Origin: Caballeronia sp. SL2Y3
Lineage (GTDB): Bacteria; Pseudomonadota; Gammaproteobacteria; Burkholderiales; Burkholderiaceae
Assembly: GCF_022879575.1 (NCBI RefSeq)
Contig: NZ_CP084260.1
Coordinates: 434,001 to 498,000, forward strand
DNA: 64,000 nucleotides
Direction: 5' to 3'
The notes below the pieces were generated by a model, which searched no databases, was not told the DNA's origin, and was given only the letters and a program-made list of their open reading frames with translations. Positions 38,884 to 47,692 of the stretch are shown one piece after another (the first letter of the stretch is position 1; every line of letters begins with the position of its first letter). The translations under genes and the position numbers were made by a program.

Positions 38884-38913
38884 AAGCCGCCCGGGCCGAA
38901 ACCCGGGCGGCTT
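38884..38913 (-). terminator. Intrinsic terminator of the GDSL lipoprotein gene
   Basis: A 12-bp stem AAGCCGCCCGGG/CCCGGGCGGCTT with a 6-base loop; on the minus strand it is followed by TTTGTTTC. It ends the leftward GDSL gene. Confidence 0.85.
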
Positions 38914-38937
38914 CGAGAGCGCGCATAACGCGCGAAG

Positions 38938-40044
38938 TTACTTCCCGAGTCCCGATTTCGCGATCGTCTGCTCGGCGGTCTGCGCGTAGAGCGCGTGCAG
39001 ATGCGTCGTCGGATGCACCGTATCGGCGTACATGTAGGTCTGGTCCGCGCCGGCGACGGTCTGCGTCTGCGGCGAGCAGAACAGCGACGTGGCAAACGCC
39101 TGCGGATTCGGCTCGCCGAACTTCTGCGCGGCCGCCGCCATCGCCTGAAGGTTGCAGGCCGTGCCGGTATTCGACACCGCGAACCCGTACTGCTGATAGT
39201 TCGCCGTGATATTAGCGAGCGCCGGGACGATATCGAGATAAATCACCTTCGACATGAGTCCGGTTCGCGTCAGCGCGCCTGCGAGCACCTGATTGAAACC
39301 GAGCGATGCCTGCGTGAGCAGCGCGCGCGTCGCCGCATTGCTCGTCACGCCCTGCGGCGTCGCGCCGATATCCGGCACGTTCGACACCAGCACGTGCGTG
39401 GCGCCGCTTCCCACGATCTTGCCGATCACGCCCGCGAGATCGACGGCCGCCTGTCCGATCGCCGCCTGCGCCTGCGCGGCGGTGATCTGCCCGGCCTGCA
39501 CCGCGGTCAGGTTGTAGAGAATGTCGTTCGCGCCGCCGTTGACGATCACGAGCTGATTCGCATTGAAGCTGCCATGCGACGACAGATAGTTCGTCACCTG
39601 CTGCACGACCGGCACCGTCAGCGCGCCCGTGTAGTTGGCCGGGTCGGTGCTCTGATGACCGACGCCGATCGGATTCGTCACGCGTGATCCGCCTTGCGCG
39701 TAGCCCAAGCCCGCGAGCGTGGTCGGCGGCGTGCCGAAGCCGCCGCTCATAGCGGGCGTGAGCGTGTCGCCGTAATACTTCGCGACGTCCTGCACCCAGA
39801 TTTCGCCGGGGTTCGTCGTGAAGCGTCCGCCGCCGAAGTTCGCAGCCGCGACAGGCGAATAGGTGCCGACATCGGAGAGGCTGTCGCCGAAGGACACGAC
39901 TTGCAGCTTGATGCCGCCTGCGGGCGTCGAATTGTTGTCGTCGCCGCCGCCGCCGCACGCTGCGATGAAGGCGAATGCCGCGCTCGCGGCCGCGATGCGC
40001 GTGGTGCGCACGACGACAGCGCGCATCGAGAGTTGCTTCTTCAT
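38938..40044 (-). CDS. SGNH/GDSL hydrolase, predicted lipoprotein
   Basis: A 368-residue exported esterase/lipase-like enzyme. The N-terminus ends in a lipobox FIAAC (Cys30) followed by GGGGDDNN. SGNH blocks: VVSFGDSLSDVGTY (nucleophile Ser55), an oxyanion Gly block, IVNGGANDILYNL (Asn) and YADTVHPTTHLHALYA with the Asp and His of the triad. It resembles the passenger of EstA-type autotransporters but has no beta-barrel domain. The substrate is unknown. It stands alone, with a terminator just after it. Confidence 0.88.
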   Translation of the reverse strand: MKKQLSMRAVVVRTTRIAAASAAFAFIAACGGGGDDNNSTPAGGIKLQVVSFGDSLSDVGTYSPVAAANFGGGRFTTNPGEIWVQDVAKYYGDTLTPAMSGGFGTPPTTLAGLGYAQGGSRVTNPIGVGHQSTDPANYTGALTVPVVQQVTNYLSSHGSFNANQLVIVNGGANDILYNLTAVQAGQITAAQAQAAIGQAAVDLAGVIGKIVGSGATHVLVSNVPDIGATPQGVTSNAATRALLTQASLGFNQVLAGALTRTGLMSKVIYLDIVPALANITANYQQYGFAVSNTGTACNLQAMAAAAQKFGEPNPQAFATSLFCSPQTQTVAGADQTYMYADTVHPTTHLHALYAQTAEQTIAKSGLGK

Positions 40045-40350
40045 GGACCTCGTCTCCGTTTTCGGTGTTTTGTAGTTGTTTCTCGCGGCGCTCGCGGCCG
40101 CCTTACTGCTGTGTCATTGCTGTGTCACTGCTGCGTCCATTGTGCCGCAAAGCGGGCGCATGTCGAGCGATGCGGCCAGTTCTGGACCTGCCGCGCGACC
40201 GGCGACGCGCGCCGTTTCGACAGCGTACACGGCGCGCGAGCCTTGGCGGGCGCGACTTCGTAGAAGAAATATTCGGCTCTCGCGCACGGTCGTTCGCAAG
40301 AATCGCGGGTTTTGCAGGATTGCCGTTCGGGCAACGCCGTGCATGCGCGC
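40045..40350 (-). other. Gap between dacB and the GDSL gene
   Basis: 306 bases upstream of the GDSL gene and downstream of dacB, with no recognised gene. It holds an 11-bp near-repeat TGCTGTGTCAY x3 at 40107-40139 (the third copy has diverged) and presumably the GDSL promoter. No clear dacB terminator was seen. Confidence 0.45.
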
Positions 40351-41964
40351 TTAGTCTTCGATGCCAGGCTTGCGCGAGCCTTCGTAGACCCATTCGAGCA
40401 GCGCATCGTGGGCCGCGCGCGCCGCTTCGGCGCGCGGATCGTTGATGAAGCTCACGACCACATAGCTTTCGCCGTTGGCCGCACCGACGTAGCCCGCGAT
40501 GGCGCGCACGTCGCGCAGCGTGCCGGTCTTGATGTGCGCATTGCCGCCCGCGCCCGCGTTCGTGAGGCGGTTGCGCATGGTGCCGTCCACGCCCGCAATG
40601 GGCAGCGATTCTACGAAGACCTGCGCGACCGGGCTGGCGTTCGCGGCCTCCAGCACATGGGCGAGCGAGCTCGCGGAAATGGCTTCGTCGCGCGAGAGCC
40701 CGGAGCCGTTGTCGAGCGAGAGACCGTCCATCGGCAGCGCGTTGCGGCGAAGGAAGGTCTGGATGGCCTGCGCGGACTTCGCGGTCGTCGCGGGCGGCTT
40801 CGACTGCACCGCGCCGATGGTCAGGAACAGGTTGCGCGCCATCACGTTGTTGCTGAACTTGTTGATGTCGCGGACGATGTCCGAGAGCACCGGGCTGCGA
40901 TGCGTGCCGACGAGCCGCGCGCCCGAAGGCGTCGGGCCTTCGCGCGTCGCGCCCTGGAAGGTGCCGCCCGCCTGCTTCCACAGCGCGAGAAAGCCGCCCG
41001 CGAAGAAGGTCGAGTGGTCGAGCGCGGCGACGTTGATGGTGCGCGAGCCGCAGCGCAGCGGATAGTCGCCGATGAACGACGCCTGCACGAAGCCGCCCTG
41101 CGTCTGCGCGACGCTCGGCGATGCCGCCGGCAGCGTGCCCGCGCACGCGCCGCGCGTGACACGCAGTTCGTTGTCGATCTGAAGCTGCGCGAGCTGCGGC
41201 AGCACGTCGATGGACACTTGCCCGTCCGGATTCGGCGTCAGCGTGAACGAAAGCGACTTGAACGCATACAGCAGCGGATCGGGGCCGACGTTGTACGGCG
41301 CGGCTTCGTCGCTGTCGAAGGCGGGCAGATCGCGCGTGGACGCGTCGAAGTAACGCTTGTCGAGCACGAGCGCGCCGTCTATGCCGGTGATGCCGTTCTT
41401 GCGAATCTGCTCGACGAGATCGATCAATTCTTCCGGCACGAGCTTCGGGTCGCCAGTGCCCTGAATGTAGAGGTTGCCGTGCAAGACGCCTTGCGCGTCC
41501 ACGTCGCCATCGGCGTAGGCGGTCGTCTTCCAGCGGTAGTCCGGGCCGAGCAGCGAAAGGCCCGCGTAGGTGGTGACGAGCTTCATCGTCGAGGCGGGGA
41601 GCATCGGTCTCTCCGCGTTGATCGCGACGAGCGGCTCCGGCGCGCCGATTCGCTGCACGACGACGCTCATCGACGAAAGCGGCACGTGCGCGCGGGCGAG
41701 CGCGCTCATCACGGAGGCGGGCAGGGGACCCGCCGGCGCGACGCGTGCGGCCTTCTCCGCCTTGGCGCTTTTCTTCGCGCCCAAAGCGCCGCGCGCCGCG
41801 CGCTCGGGCGCGTGCTTCTGCGAGTCGGACCGCGTGCCGCCGCGGGCGTGCGCGTCCGGTGCGTGGGACAGTCCGGCGCAGGCGAGCGCCGCCGCGAAAG
41901 CGAGGGCCGACAGACGCGCGGAAAGTGAACGGGGAATCGGGGAAAAGAGCGGCATACGGAACAT
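40351..41964 (-). CDS. dacB: D-alanyl-D-alanine carboxypeptidase/endopeptidase PBP4
   Basis: A 537-residue periplasmic peptidase S13 enzyme that trims or cleaves peptidoglycan crosslinks. A signal peptide (about 1-40) is followed by a basic, Ala-rich linker. The catalytic motifs are complete: MLPASTMKL (Ser125, Lys128), KFSNNVM (SxN) and HIKTGTL (KTG). The ATG at 41964 is chosen over 41955; neither has a strong ribosome site. It is divergent from a PmrAB/QseBC-like operon, with a PmrA-type box in the shared region, so it may belong to that system's regulon. Confidence 0.94.
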   Translation of the reverse strand: MFRMPLFSPIPRSLSARLSALAFAAALACAGLSHAPDAHARGGTRSDSQKHAPERAARGALGAKKSAKAEKAARVAPAGPLPASVMSALARAHVPLSSMSVVVQRIGAPEPLVAINAERPMLPASTMKLVTTYAGLSLLGPDYRWKTTAYADGDVDAQGVLHGNLYIQGTGDPKLVPEELIDLVEQIRKNGITGIDGALVLDKRYFDASTRDLPAFDSDEAAPYNVGPDPLLYAFKSLSFTLTPNPDGQVSIDVLPQLAQLQIDNELRVTRGACAGTLPAASPSVAQTQGGFVQASFIGDYPLRCGSRTINVAALDHSTFFAGGFLALWKQAGGTFQGATREGPTPSGARLVGTHRSPVLSDIVRDINKFSNNVMARNLFLTIGAVQSKPPATTAKSAQAIQTFLRRNALPMDGLSLDNGSGLSRDEAISASSLAHVLEAANASPVAQVFVESLPIAGVDGTMRNRLTNAGAGGNAHIKTGTLRDVRAIAGYVGAANGESYVVVSFINDPRAEAARAAHDALLEWVYEGSRKPGIED

Positions 41965-42030
41965 GCGTTCTTGGTGTGAGTTCTGAGACTGCCCCGCGCG
42001 GCTGGGCCGGGCCGCGCGGGCGAAGCGGCT

Positions 42031-42036
42031 ATTGTA
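42031..42036 (-). promoter_or_regulatory. Candidate dacB -10 element
   Basis: TACAAT on the minus strand, 67 bases before the dacB start. The -35 at 17-18 bases is weak, so an activator may be needed; the PmrA-type box lies about 50 bases further upstream. Confidence 0.45.
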
Positions 42037-42085
42037 GACAAGCCGGCTTGCGGAAATCGTACGCGGCGGGCGGAGCGGGCTTGCG

Positions 42086-42102
42086 GTTAAGTCCGGCTTA
42101 AG
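42086..42102 (+). promoter_or_regulatory. PmrA/QseB-type direct-repeat box upstream of the two-component operon
   Basis: GTTAAG-TCCGG-CTTAAG: two TTAAG half-sites with an 11-bp period, the layout of the PmrA/BasR box (YTTAAK-N5-YTTAAK). Because CTTAAG is its own reverse complement, the box reads both ways. It lies 57 bases before the response-regulator start, near a TAAAAT -10 (42124-42129), and between this operon and divergent dacB. It is probably autoregulatory. Confidence 0.7.
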
Positions 42103-42158
42103 CCTGCGGCCGAGCCGCGCGGCTAAAATGAGCCGCACACACATCTTCCCGAATCACC

Positions 42159-42821
42159 ATGCGAATCCTGCTAGTCGAAGATGACCGGATGATCGCCGAG
42201 GGCGTGCGCAAGGCGCTGCGCGCGGACGGCTTCGCGGTCGATTGGGTGCAGGACGGCGAGGCCGCGCTCACGGCTGTCAGCGGCGAGGCCTACGACCTGA
42301 TGCTGCTCGACCTCGGCCTGCCCAAGCGCGACGGCCTCGACGTGCTGAAGACGCTGCGCGCCCGCGCGAACGCGCTGCCGGTGCTGATCGTCACGGCGCG
42401 CGATGCCATCGCGGATCGCGTGAAAGGTCTCGACGCCGGCGCGGACGATTATCTCGTCAAACCCTTCGATCTCGACGAACTCGGCGCCCGCATGCGCGCG
42501 CTGATCCGCCGCCACGCGGGCCGGGGCGAATCGCTGGTGCGGCATGGCAATCTGACGCTCGATCCGGTCGGTCATCAGGTGACGCTCGCGGGCGCGCCCG
42601 TCGCGCTCTCGGCGCGCGAGTTCGCGCTCCTCGAAGCGTTGATGGCGCGGCCCGGCGCGGTGCTTTCCAAGAGCCAGCTCGAAGAAAAAATCTACGGCTG
42701 GGGCGAGGAAATCGGCAGCAATACCGTCGAGGTGTATATCCATTCGCTGCGCAAGAAGCTCGGCGCCGATCTCATCCGCAACGTGCGCGGCTTGGGCTAC
42801 ATGGTCGCGAAGGACGCCTGA
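42159..42821 (+). CDS. PmrA/QseB-like response regulator (OmpR family)
   Basis: A 220-residue regulator with receiver domain [20 protein letters not shown], phosphoacceptor Asp51 in [14 protein letters not shown], Lys in [15 protein letters not shown], and a winged helix ([12 protein letters not shown]...[17 protein letters not shown]...[11 protein letters not shown]). It is of the QseB/PmrA/BasR subtype. The stop overlaps the kinase start (TGATG). It is likely the protein that binds the TTAAG-N6-TTAAG boxes at 42086 and 44870. A homologous pair lies ahead of htrA in Burkholderia cenocepacia as I recall it. Confidence 0.92.
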   Translation: MRILLVEDDRMIAEGVRKALRADGFAVDWVQDGEAALTAVSGEAYDLMLLDLGLPKRDGLDVLKTLRARANALPVLIVTARDAIADRVKGLDAGADDYLVKPFDLDELGARMRALIRRHAGRGESLVRHGNLTLDPVGHQVTLAGAPVALSAREFALLEALMARPGAVLSKSQLEEKIYGWGEEIGSNTVEVYIHSLRKKLGADLIRNVRGLGYMVAKDA

Positions 42822-44146
42822 TGCGGTCGATTCGCCGCCAGCTTCTCGTCTGGCTGCTCGCGCTCGTGCTCGTGGGTGTGGGCTTCGCGGGATGGCTCAT
42901 CTACCGGCAGGCGCTCGCCGAAGCCAACGAACTCTTCGATTACCAGCTTCAGCAGATCGCGGCGGCGCTGCCTTCCGAGCCGTTCTCGTCGGTGCTCAGT
43001 TCGCGCAGCGAGACGGACGAAGGCGTGGTCATTCAGATCTGGAACCGCAACGGCGTGCTGATGTACTACTCGCATCCGCGCGTGCCGCTCGCTCCGCATG
43101 CCGAACTGGGCTTTTCCACCGAGACGACGCCGCGCGGCGAGTGGCGCGTGTATAGCGCGATCGTCGGCGATAACGTGGTGCAGCTTGCGCAGCCGCTGTC
43201 GATCAGAAACCGTGTCGCAGCCGGCGTCGCGTGGCGCACGCTGTGGCCGCTCGTGCTGCTGTTGCCGCTGCTCGGGCTCGCGATCTGGATCATCGTCGGG
43301 CGGGGGCTCGCACCGCTGCAGCGCGTGACGCGCGCGCTCGACTCGCGGCATCCGGAGGCGCTCGATCCGCTGTCGGACCAGCGTCTGCCGCAGGAAGTGC
43401 GGCCCCTCGTGCGCGCGCTCAATGCGCTGCTCGCGCGGCTTTCCACGGCGCTCGACACGCAGAAGGCGTTCGTCGCGGATGCCGCCCACGAACTGCGCAC
43501 GCCGCTCGCCGCCGTGAAGATTCAGGCGCAGCTCGTCGGGCGCGCCAAGGACGACGCCGCGCGCCGCGAGGCGCTCACCGATCTGGACGAAGGCATCGGG
43601 CGCGCGACGCGGCTTGCGGAGCAACTGCTCGCGCTTGCGCGGTCGGAGCCGGACGGCAAGGCGGTCGCGGCTGCCGTCGATCTGCGGGCGCTCCTCGACG
43701 ACTGCGTGCGCGCATACGTGCTCGTCGCGCAGGAACGCGGCGTCGATCTGGGCGTCGAGGCGAGCGAACCGGCGATGGTCATCGGCGATCCGAATTCGCT
43801 GCGCGTGATGCTCAACAATCTCATTGATAACGCGATCAAGTACACGCCGAAGGGCGGGCGCGTCGATGTGTGCCTGAAGGTCGCGGCAGGGCGGCCGATC
43901 GTCGAAATCGCGGATAGCGGGCCGGGCATTCCCGAAGAAGAACGCGAAAGGGTGTTCGACCGGTTTTATCGCGTGGGCGCAGGGGTGAATCGCGCGCGCA
44001 CCGACGTGGCGGGCAGCGGGCTCGGGCTCGCAATCGTGCGGCGGATCGCGGTTCAGCATGGCGCGGTCGTGTCGCTGGGCGAATCGGTTGCTGGCGGCCT
44101 GAAGGTCACCGTCGAGTTCGCGGCGGGAACGCGAGGGCGGGACTGA
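42821..44146 (+). CDS. PmrB/QseC-like sensor histidine kinase
   Basis: A 441-residue inner-membrane sensor: TM1 about 8-28, a short periplasmic domain (about 29-140), TM2 about 141-160, HAMP-like region, H-box [17 protein letters not shown] with His223, N-box [23 protein letters not shown] and [11 protein letters not shown]. All motifs are intact. It starts by one-base overlap with the regulator gene. The periplasmic part contains a few acidic residues (SSRSETDEG) but no ExxE iron-binding motif that would mark PmrB, so the stimulus is uncertain. Confidence 0.92.
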   Translation: MRSIRRQLLVWLLALVLVGVGFAGWLIYRQALAEANELFDYQLQQIAAALPSEPFSSVLSSRSETDEGVVIQIWNRNGVLMYYSHPRVPLAPHAELGFSTETTPRGEWRVYSAIVGDNVVQLAQPLSIRNRVAAGVAWRTLWPLVLLLPLLGLAIWIIVGRGLAPLQRVTRALDSRHPEALDPLSDQRLPQEVRPLVRALNALLARLSTALDTQKAFVADAAHELRTPLAAVKIQAQLVGRAKDDAARREALTDLDEGIGRATRLAEQLLALARSEPDGKAVAAAVDLRALLDDCVRAYVLVAQERGVDLGVEASEPAMVIGDPNSLRVMLNNLIDNAIKYTPKGGRVDVCLKVAAGRPIVEIADSGPGIPEEERERVFDRFYRVGAGVNRARTDVAGSGLGLAIVRRIAVQHGAVVSLGESVAGGLKVTVEFAAGTRGRD

Positions 44147-44959
44147 GGGGAGTCTTTGCTGCCTCGGCGCGTGCTGGACCGGCATCATCGGCGTCGGTCA
44201 GCGGCCGGGAATTCCTTGTTCGCAAGCACGAACCTTGAGTTCGGTCGGTAATTGTTCTGGAGACGAATCTGCGTGCCGCGCTAGTCTGTAGCGCGTAGGT
44301 TTCCTCGTGCGTGCCGTTGCCCCGAGGCTTTGTTGGCATTCCTTATCTTGAGAAGTGGCAGCATCCGCGCACGGTCGATTCGATCTGCACGCAACGAACC
44401 TTCCGCCGGGCGCCAACGGCACGGACGCGGCCAAGCGTAATCAGATTGACGCGGTGCGTATGGCGCCGACGCGACTGCGCAGCACGCGTGGTCGTTGCCA
44501 CGCCGGCCATGCGAAGTATCGGGTTGCGGCAGGCGAACAACGGTGGTCGTGGGCTACCAAAGGTTGGGCGACCGATCTCGCGTGCCATCGATCGGTTCCA
44601 GCGACAGCCGGTGGCTCGTCCAGATGCGGCCCGATCCCCAGCACCGCGACGTTCATGGGAGCGATCGGTTCGGCCTCGAACGGCATCGCAACCGGAGCGG
44701 ACGACGGCCAAGCGGCTCGCGCGACGTACCGAGCAGCGCAAGCAGCTAGAAAACCGAAGAGGCCAACCAACCAGTCATCCGAAAGAGTAGCCGCCTCACC
44801 GCGCCTCGCTCGCCACAACCGCCGCAGTCACGACAGCAGAAGCAAACCCATCTTACGCCACCCTCATCGTTTAAGAGACGTTTAAGCCACGCCCCGTAAT
44901 CTTCGTTCATCCCACTGCGCCAACTTCTCAAGCGCATTGCAATCCGTCAGGAGCACACG
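44147..44959 (+). other. 813-base stretch with no recognised gene between the sensor kinase and htrA
   Basis: Several overlapping frames of 85-176 codons exist here on both strands (for example 44355-44885 on +), but all are Arg-rich or Cys-scattered and show no domain, signal peptide, ribosome site or family resemblance. Third-position GC is less consistent than in neighbouring genes. The right end carries a PmrA-type box and the htrA promoter. It may be a decayed gene or insertion remnant. Confidence 0.5.
44870..44886 (+). promoter_or_regulatory. PmrA/QseB-type direct-repeat box upstream of htrA
   Basis: TTTAAG-AGACG-TTTAAG fits YTTAAK-N5-YTTAAK exactly, with an 11-bp period. It lies 73 bases before the htrA ATG, just upstream of a possible -10 (TAATCT, 44897-44902), so it could overlap the -35 position. 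It has the same layout as the box at 42086-42102. Confidence 0.68.
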
Positions 44960-46462
44960 ATGAAAGCGAAGATCCTCACCCGCAGCGCCGTCGCAGCCGC
45001 CGTCGCCGTTGCCTTGTCGGCAGGCTATGTCGCCGGTCACAACAACATCCCCGCGCCGCAGGTTATTGCCCCCGCGCAAGCCGCGATGATGCCGGCCGAA
45101 GCCGCCGCCAAAACGGGCGTGCCCGACTTCTCCGGCCTCGTCGAAACGTACGGCCCGGCCGTGGTCAACATCAGCGCGAAGCATCTCGTCAAGCAGACGT
45201 CCGCGCGCCGCAGCCAGAACCAGTTGCCGATGGACCCGGACGACCCGTTCTACCAGTTCTTCAAGCGCTTCGGCGTCATGCCGGGCTTCGGCGGCGGAGA
45301 TAACGGCCCCGGCGCGGACCGTCCGAGCGAAGGGCTCGGTTCAGGCTTCATCGTGAGCAGCGATGGCTACATTCTGACGAACGCGCACGTCGTCGATAAC
45401 GCGAACGTCGTCACCGTCAAGCTCACGGACAAGCGCGAGTATCGCGCGAAGGTGATCGGCTCGGACAAGCAGTCCGACGTCGCCGTGCTGAAGATCGACG
45501 CGAAGAACCTGCCGACGGTCAAGATCGGCGATCCGAACGGCAGCAAGGTCGGGCAGTGGGTCGTGGCGATCGGCTCGCCCTACGGCTTCGATAACACCGT
45601 GACCTCCGGCATCATCAGCGCGAAGTCGCGGTCGCTGCCGAACGAGAACTACACGCCGTTCATCCAGACCGACGTGCCGGTGAATCCGGGCAACTCGGGC
45701 GGCCCGCTCTTCAACCTGCAAGGCGAAGTCATCGGCATCAATTCGATGATCTACTCGCAGACGGGCGGCTTCCAGGGCCTTTCGTTCGCGATCCCGATCA
45801 ACGAAGCCATCAAGGTCAAGGACGCGCTCATCAAGACCGGTCATGTGGACCGCGGCCGCCTGGGCGTCACCGTGCAGGCGATGAACCAGACGCTCGCGAA
45901 TTCCTTCGGCATGAAGTCGCCGCAGGGCGCGCTCGTGAGCTCGGTCGAGCCGGGCGGACCGGCCGCGAAGGCCGGCCTGCAACCGGGCGACGTAATCACC
46001 GCACTGAACGGCGTGCCGGTGACGGATTCGACCTCGCTGCCGTCGCAAGTGGCCGGCTTGTCGCCGGGCAGCTCGGCGAAGGTGCAAGTGTGGCGCGACA
46101 AGGGCTCGAAGGAATTGACCGTGACCGTCGGCGCGCTCAAGGACGCGAAGACCGCCAGCGCGGACGCGAACGGCGATCAGGGCGGCGCGTCGCAGGATGC
46201 GCGGCTCGGCGTCGCGGTGCGGCCGCTCACGCCGGACGAAAAGCAGCAGGCTTCGCTTTCGCGCGGACTCGTCGTGCAGCAGGCGAGCGGCGCGGCGGCG
46301 AGCGCGGGCATTCAGCCGGGCGACGTGATCCTCGCGGTCAACGGCCAGCCGGTCACGAGCGTGCAGCAGCTCAAGTCGATGGTCGCGCACGCCGGCGACA
46401 GCATCGCGCTTCTGATCCAGCGCGACGACGCGCAGATCTTCGTTCCGGTCGACCTCGGCTGA
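44960..46462 (+). CDS. htrA: Periplasmic Do/HtrA-family serine protease
   Basis: A 500-residue DegP/MucD-type protease-chaperone. Signal/anchor segment about 8-26. The trypsin-like domain has catalytic His143 (ILTNAHVVDNA), Asp173 (QSDVAVLKID) and Ser246 (NPGNSGGPL). Two PDZ domains follow (RGRLGVTVQAMNQ... and DARLGVAVRPLTPDEK...), the second ending IFVPVDLG. It would degrade misfolded envelope proteins. A PmrA-type box upstream suggests control by the adjacent two-component system. Confidence 0.96.
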   Translation: MKAKILTRSAVAAAVAVALSAGYVAGHNNIPAPQVIAPAQAAMMPAEAAAKTGVPDFSGLVETYGPAVVNISAKHLVKQTSARRSQNQLPMDPDDPFYQFFKRFGVMPGFGGGDNGPGADRPSEGLGSGFIVSSDGYILTNAHVVDNANVVTVKLTDKREYRAKVIGSDKQSDVAVLKIDAKNLPTVKIGDPNGSKVGQWVVAIGSPYGFDNTVTSGIISAKSRSLPNENYTPFIQTDVPVNPGNSGGPLFNLQGEVIGINSMIYSQTGGFQGLSFAIPINEAIKVKDALIKTGHVDRGRLGVTVQAMNQTLANSFGMKSPQGALVSSVEPGGPAAKAGLQPGDVITALNGVPVTDSTSLPSQVAGLSPGSSAKVQVWRDKGSKELTVTVGALKDAKTASADANGDQGGASQDARLGVAVRPLTPDEKQQASLSRGLVVQQASGAAASAGIQPGDVILAVNGQPVTSVQQLKSMVAHAGDSIALLIQRDDAQIFVPVDLG

Positions 46463-46592
46463 CCCCGCGACGCGCGATGCGGGCACGGGCCATGCTCAAA
46501 GGCTCGCCGGGGCCCCATCGCGTGTCACCGCGCATCGGGCGTGACGCCGCTCTCGCCGTGGCGCGGCGGCATCGGATAAAGGAGCCAAGAAG

Positions 46593-47093
46593 ATGAAGAG
46601 TAAAACGGGCAAACTGGCCGCGACGCTGATGGCGGCCGCATTGAGCGCCGGGCTGGCTGGCGGCGCGTGGGCGCAGCAGTCTGCGGATTCGGGCAATGCA
46701 GCGAGCGCCGGCACGAGCGATACGGGCAGCGCCGGCAACGCGAACGGCGGCGGCCTGCCGCAAATCCAGCAACAAGGCGATGTCTCGTACACGTCGGGCG
46801 GCGTGGGGCTCGACGAATCGCGCGCATTGTTGCGCGAACAGGGGCACTGGCCGCTCTCGTTGCGCTTCACGGGACCGACCGCCGATTACCTGTCGGGCGT
46901 GACCGTGCGCATCGTCGGCGGGAAGGGCGGCGAAGTGCTGAACACCGAATCGATGGGGCCGTACATGCTCGTCAAGCTGCCGCCGGGCAGCTATACGGTG
47001 TACGCCAAGTACAAGGATCAGGAAAAGAAGCAGGCCGTCAACGTGTCCGGGCCGGGCAAGGCGAAGGCTGCGTTTCATTGGAGCATTCAATGA
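46593..47093 (+). CDS. Exported protein with carboxypeptidase-regulatory-like beta domain
   Basis: A 166-residue secreted protein of unknown function. Signal peptide about 1-28 (AGLAGGAWAQQ). A Gly/Ser/Asn-rich linker precedes a compact domain whose pattern PLSLRFTGPTADYLSGVTVRIVGGKGGEVLNTESMGPYMLVKLPPGSYTVYAKYKDQEKKQAVNVSG resembles carboxypeptidase-regulatory or surface beta-sandwich domains. AAGGAG lies about 10 bases before the ATG. It lies 130 bases after htrA and is closed by a terminator; an envelope role is likely. Confidence 0.75.
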   Translation: MKSKTGKLAATLMAAALSAGLAGGAWAQQSADSGNAASAGTSDTGSAGNANGGGLPQIQQQGDVSYTSGGVGLDESRALLREQGHWPLSLRFTGPTADYLSGVTVRIVGGKGGEVLNTESMGPYMLVKLPPGSYTVYAKYKDQEKKQAVNVSGPGKAKAAFHWSIQ

Positions 47094-47153
47094 CGCGGTA
47101 GTCGCCGCATCCAATGCCGCCTCTGTCTTGCGGCGAAAACTTGTCTCATAATG

Positions 47154-47187
47154 AAGCCACGAGTCGCTCCCGGCTCGTGGCTTTTTT
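47154..47187 (+). terminator. Intrinsic terminator
   Basis: AAGCCACGAG/CTCGTGGCTT stem (47154-47163 with 47174-47183) followed by a T-run. It closes the gene ending at 47093. Confidence 0.87.
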
Positions 47188-47242
47188 GTGAGCGAGGCGC
47201 TAGCGCCCGCGATTCTCTCGACCGCAGCGCGGAGGACGCACG

Positions 47243-47617
47243 ATGAGCACGGACCTGAACCACGGCCAAGAGGCGCGCCGCATCGAGATCAAGCCGAACT
47301 CGCGGCGCTGTCGCGTGATTCATCAGGGCGTCACGTTCGCGGACACGCATGCGTCGATGACGCTCATCGAAATCGGGCACGAGCCCGTCCATTATTTCCC
47401 GCGCGCCGATGTCAACATGGCGCGGCTCCAGCGCTCCGCGCACACCACGCACTGCCCGTTCAAGGGCGAGGCCACGCACTACCATTTGCTGACGGAAGAC
47501 GGTCCGGTGGAAAACGCCGCGTGGAGCTACGAAAGCCCGTTCGACGCCGCCGCGCAGATCAAAGGCTATCTGGCGTTCTATCCGTCGCGCGTGGACCGCA
47601 TCGACGAGACGGCTTAG
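47243..47617 (+). CDS. DUF427 domain-containing protein
   Basis: A 124-residue soluble protein of the DUF427 family (function unknown). Conserved features: RVIHQGVTFADTHASMTLIEIGHEPVHYFPRADVNMA, then HCPFKGEATHYHL and NAAWSYESPFDAAAQIKGYLAFYPSRVD. DUF427 proteins often sit near oxidoreductases; no such partner is seen here. The ATG follows a GCGGAGGA-type ribosome site. Confidence 0.9.
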   Translation: MSTDLNHGQEARRIEIKPNSRRCRVIHQGVTFADTHASMTLIEIGHEPVHYFPRADVNMARLQRSAHTTHCPFKGEATHYHLLTEDGPVENAAWSYESPFDAAAQIKGYLAFYPSRVDRIDETA

Positions 47618-47692
47618 CGGCCCGGCCAACAGACGCATTCTTCCTCGCGTGCGATAAAGCACGAAGACGCGTTTCTTGTCCCGGAGGCTCGG

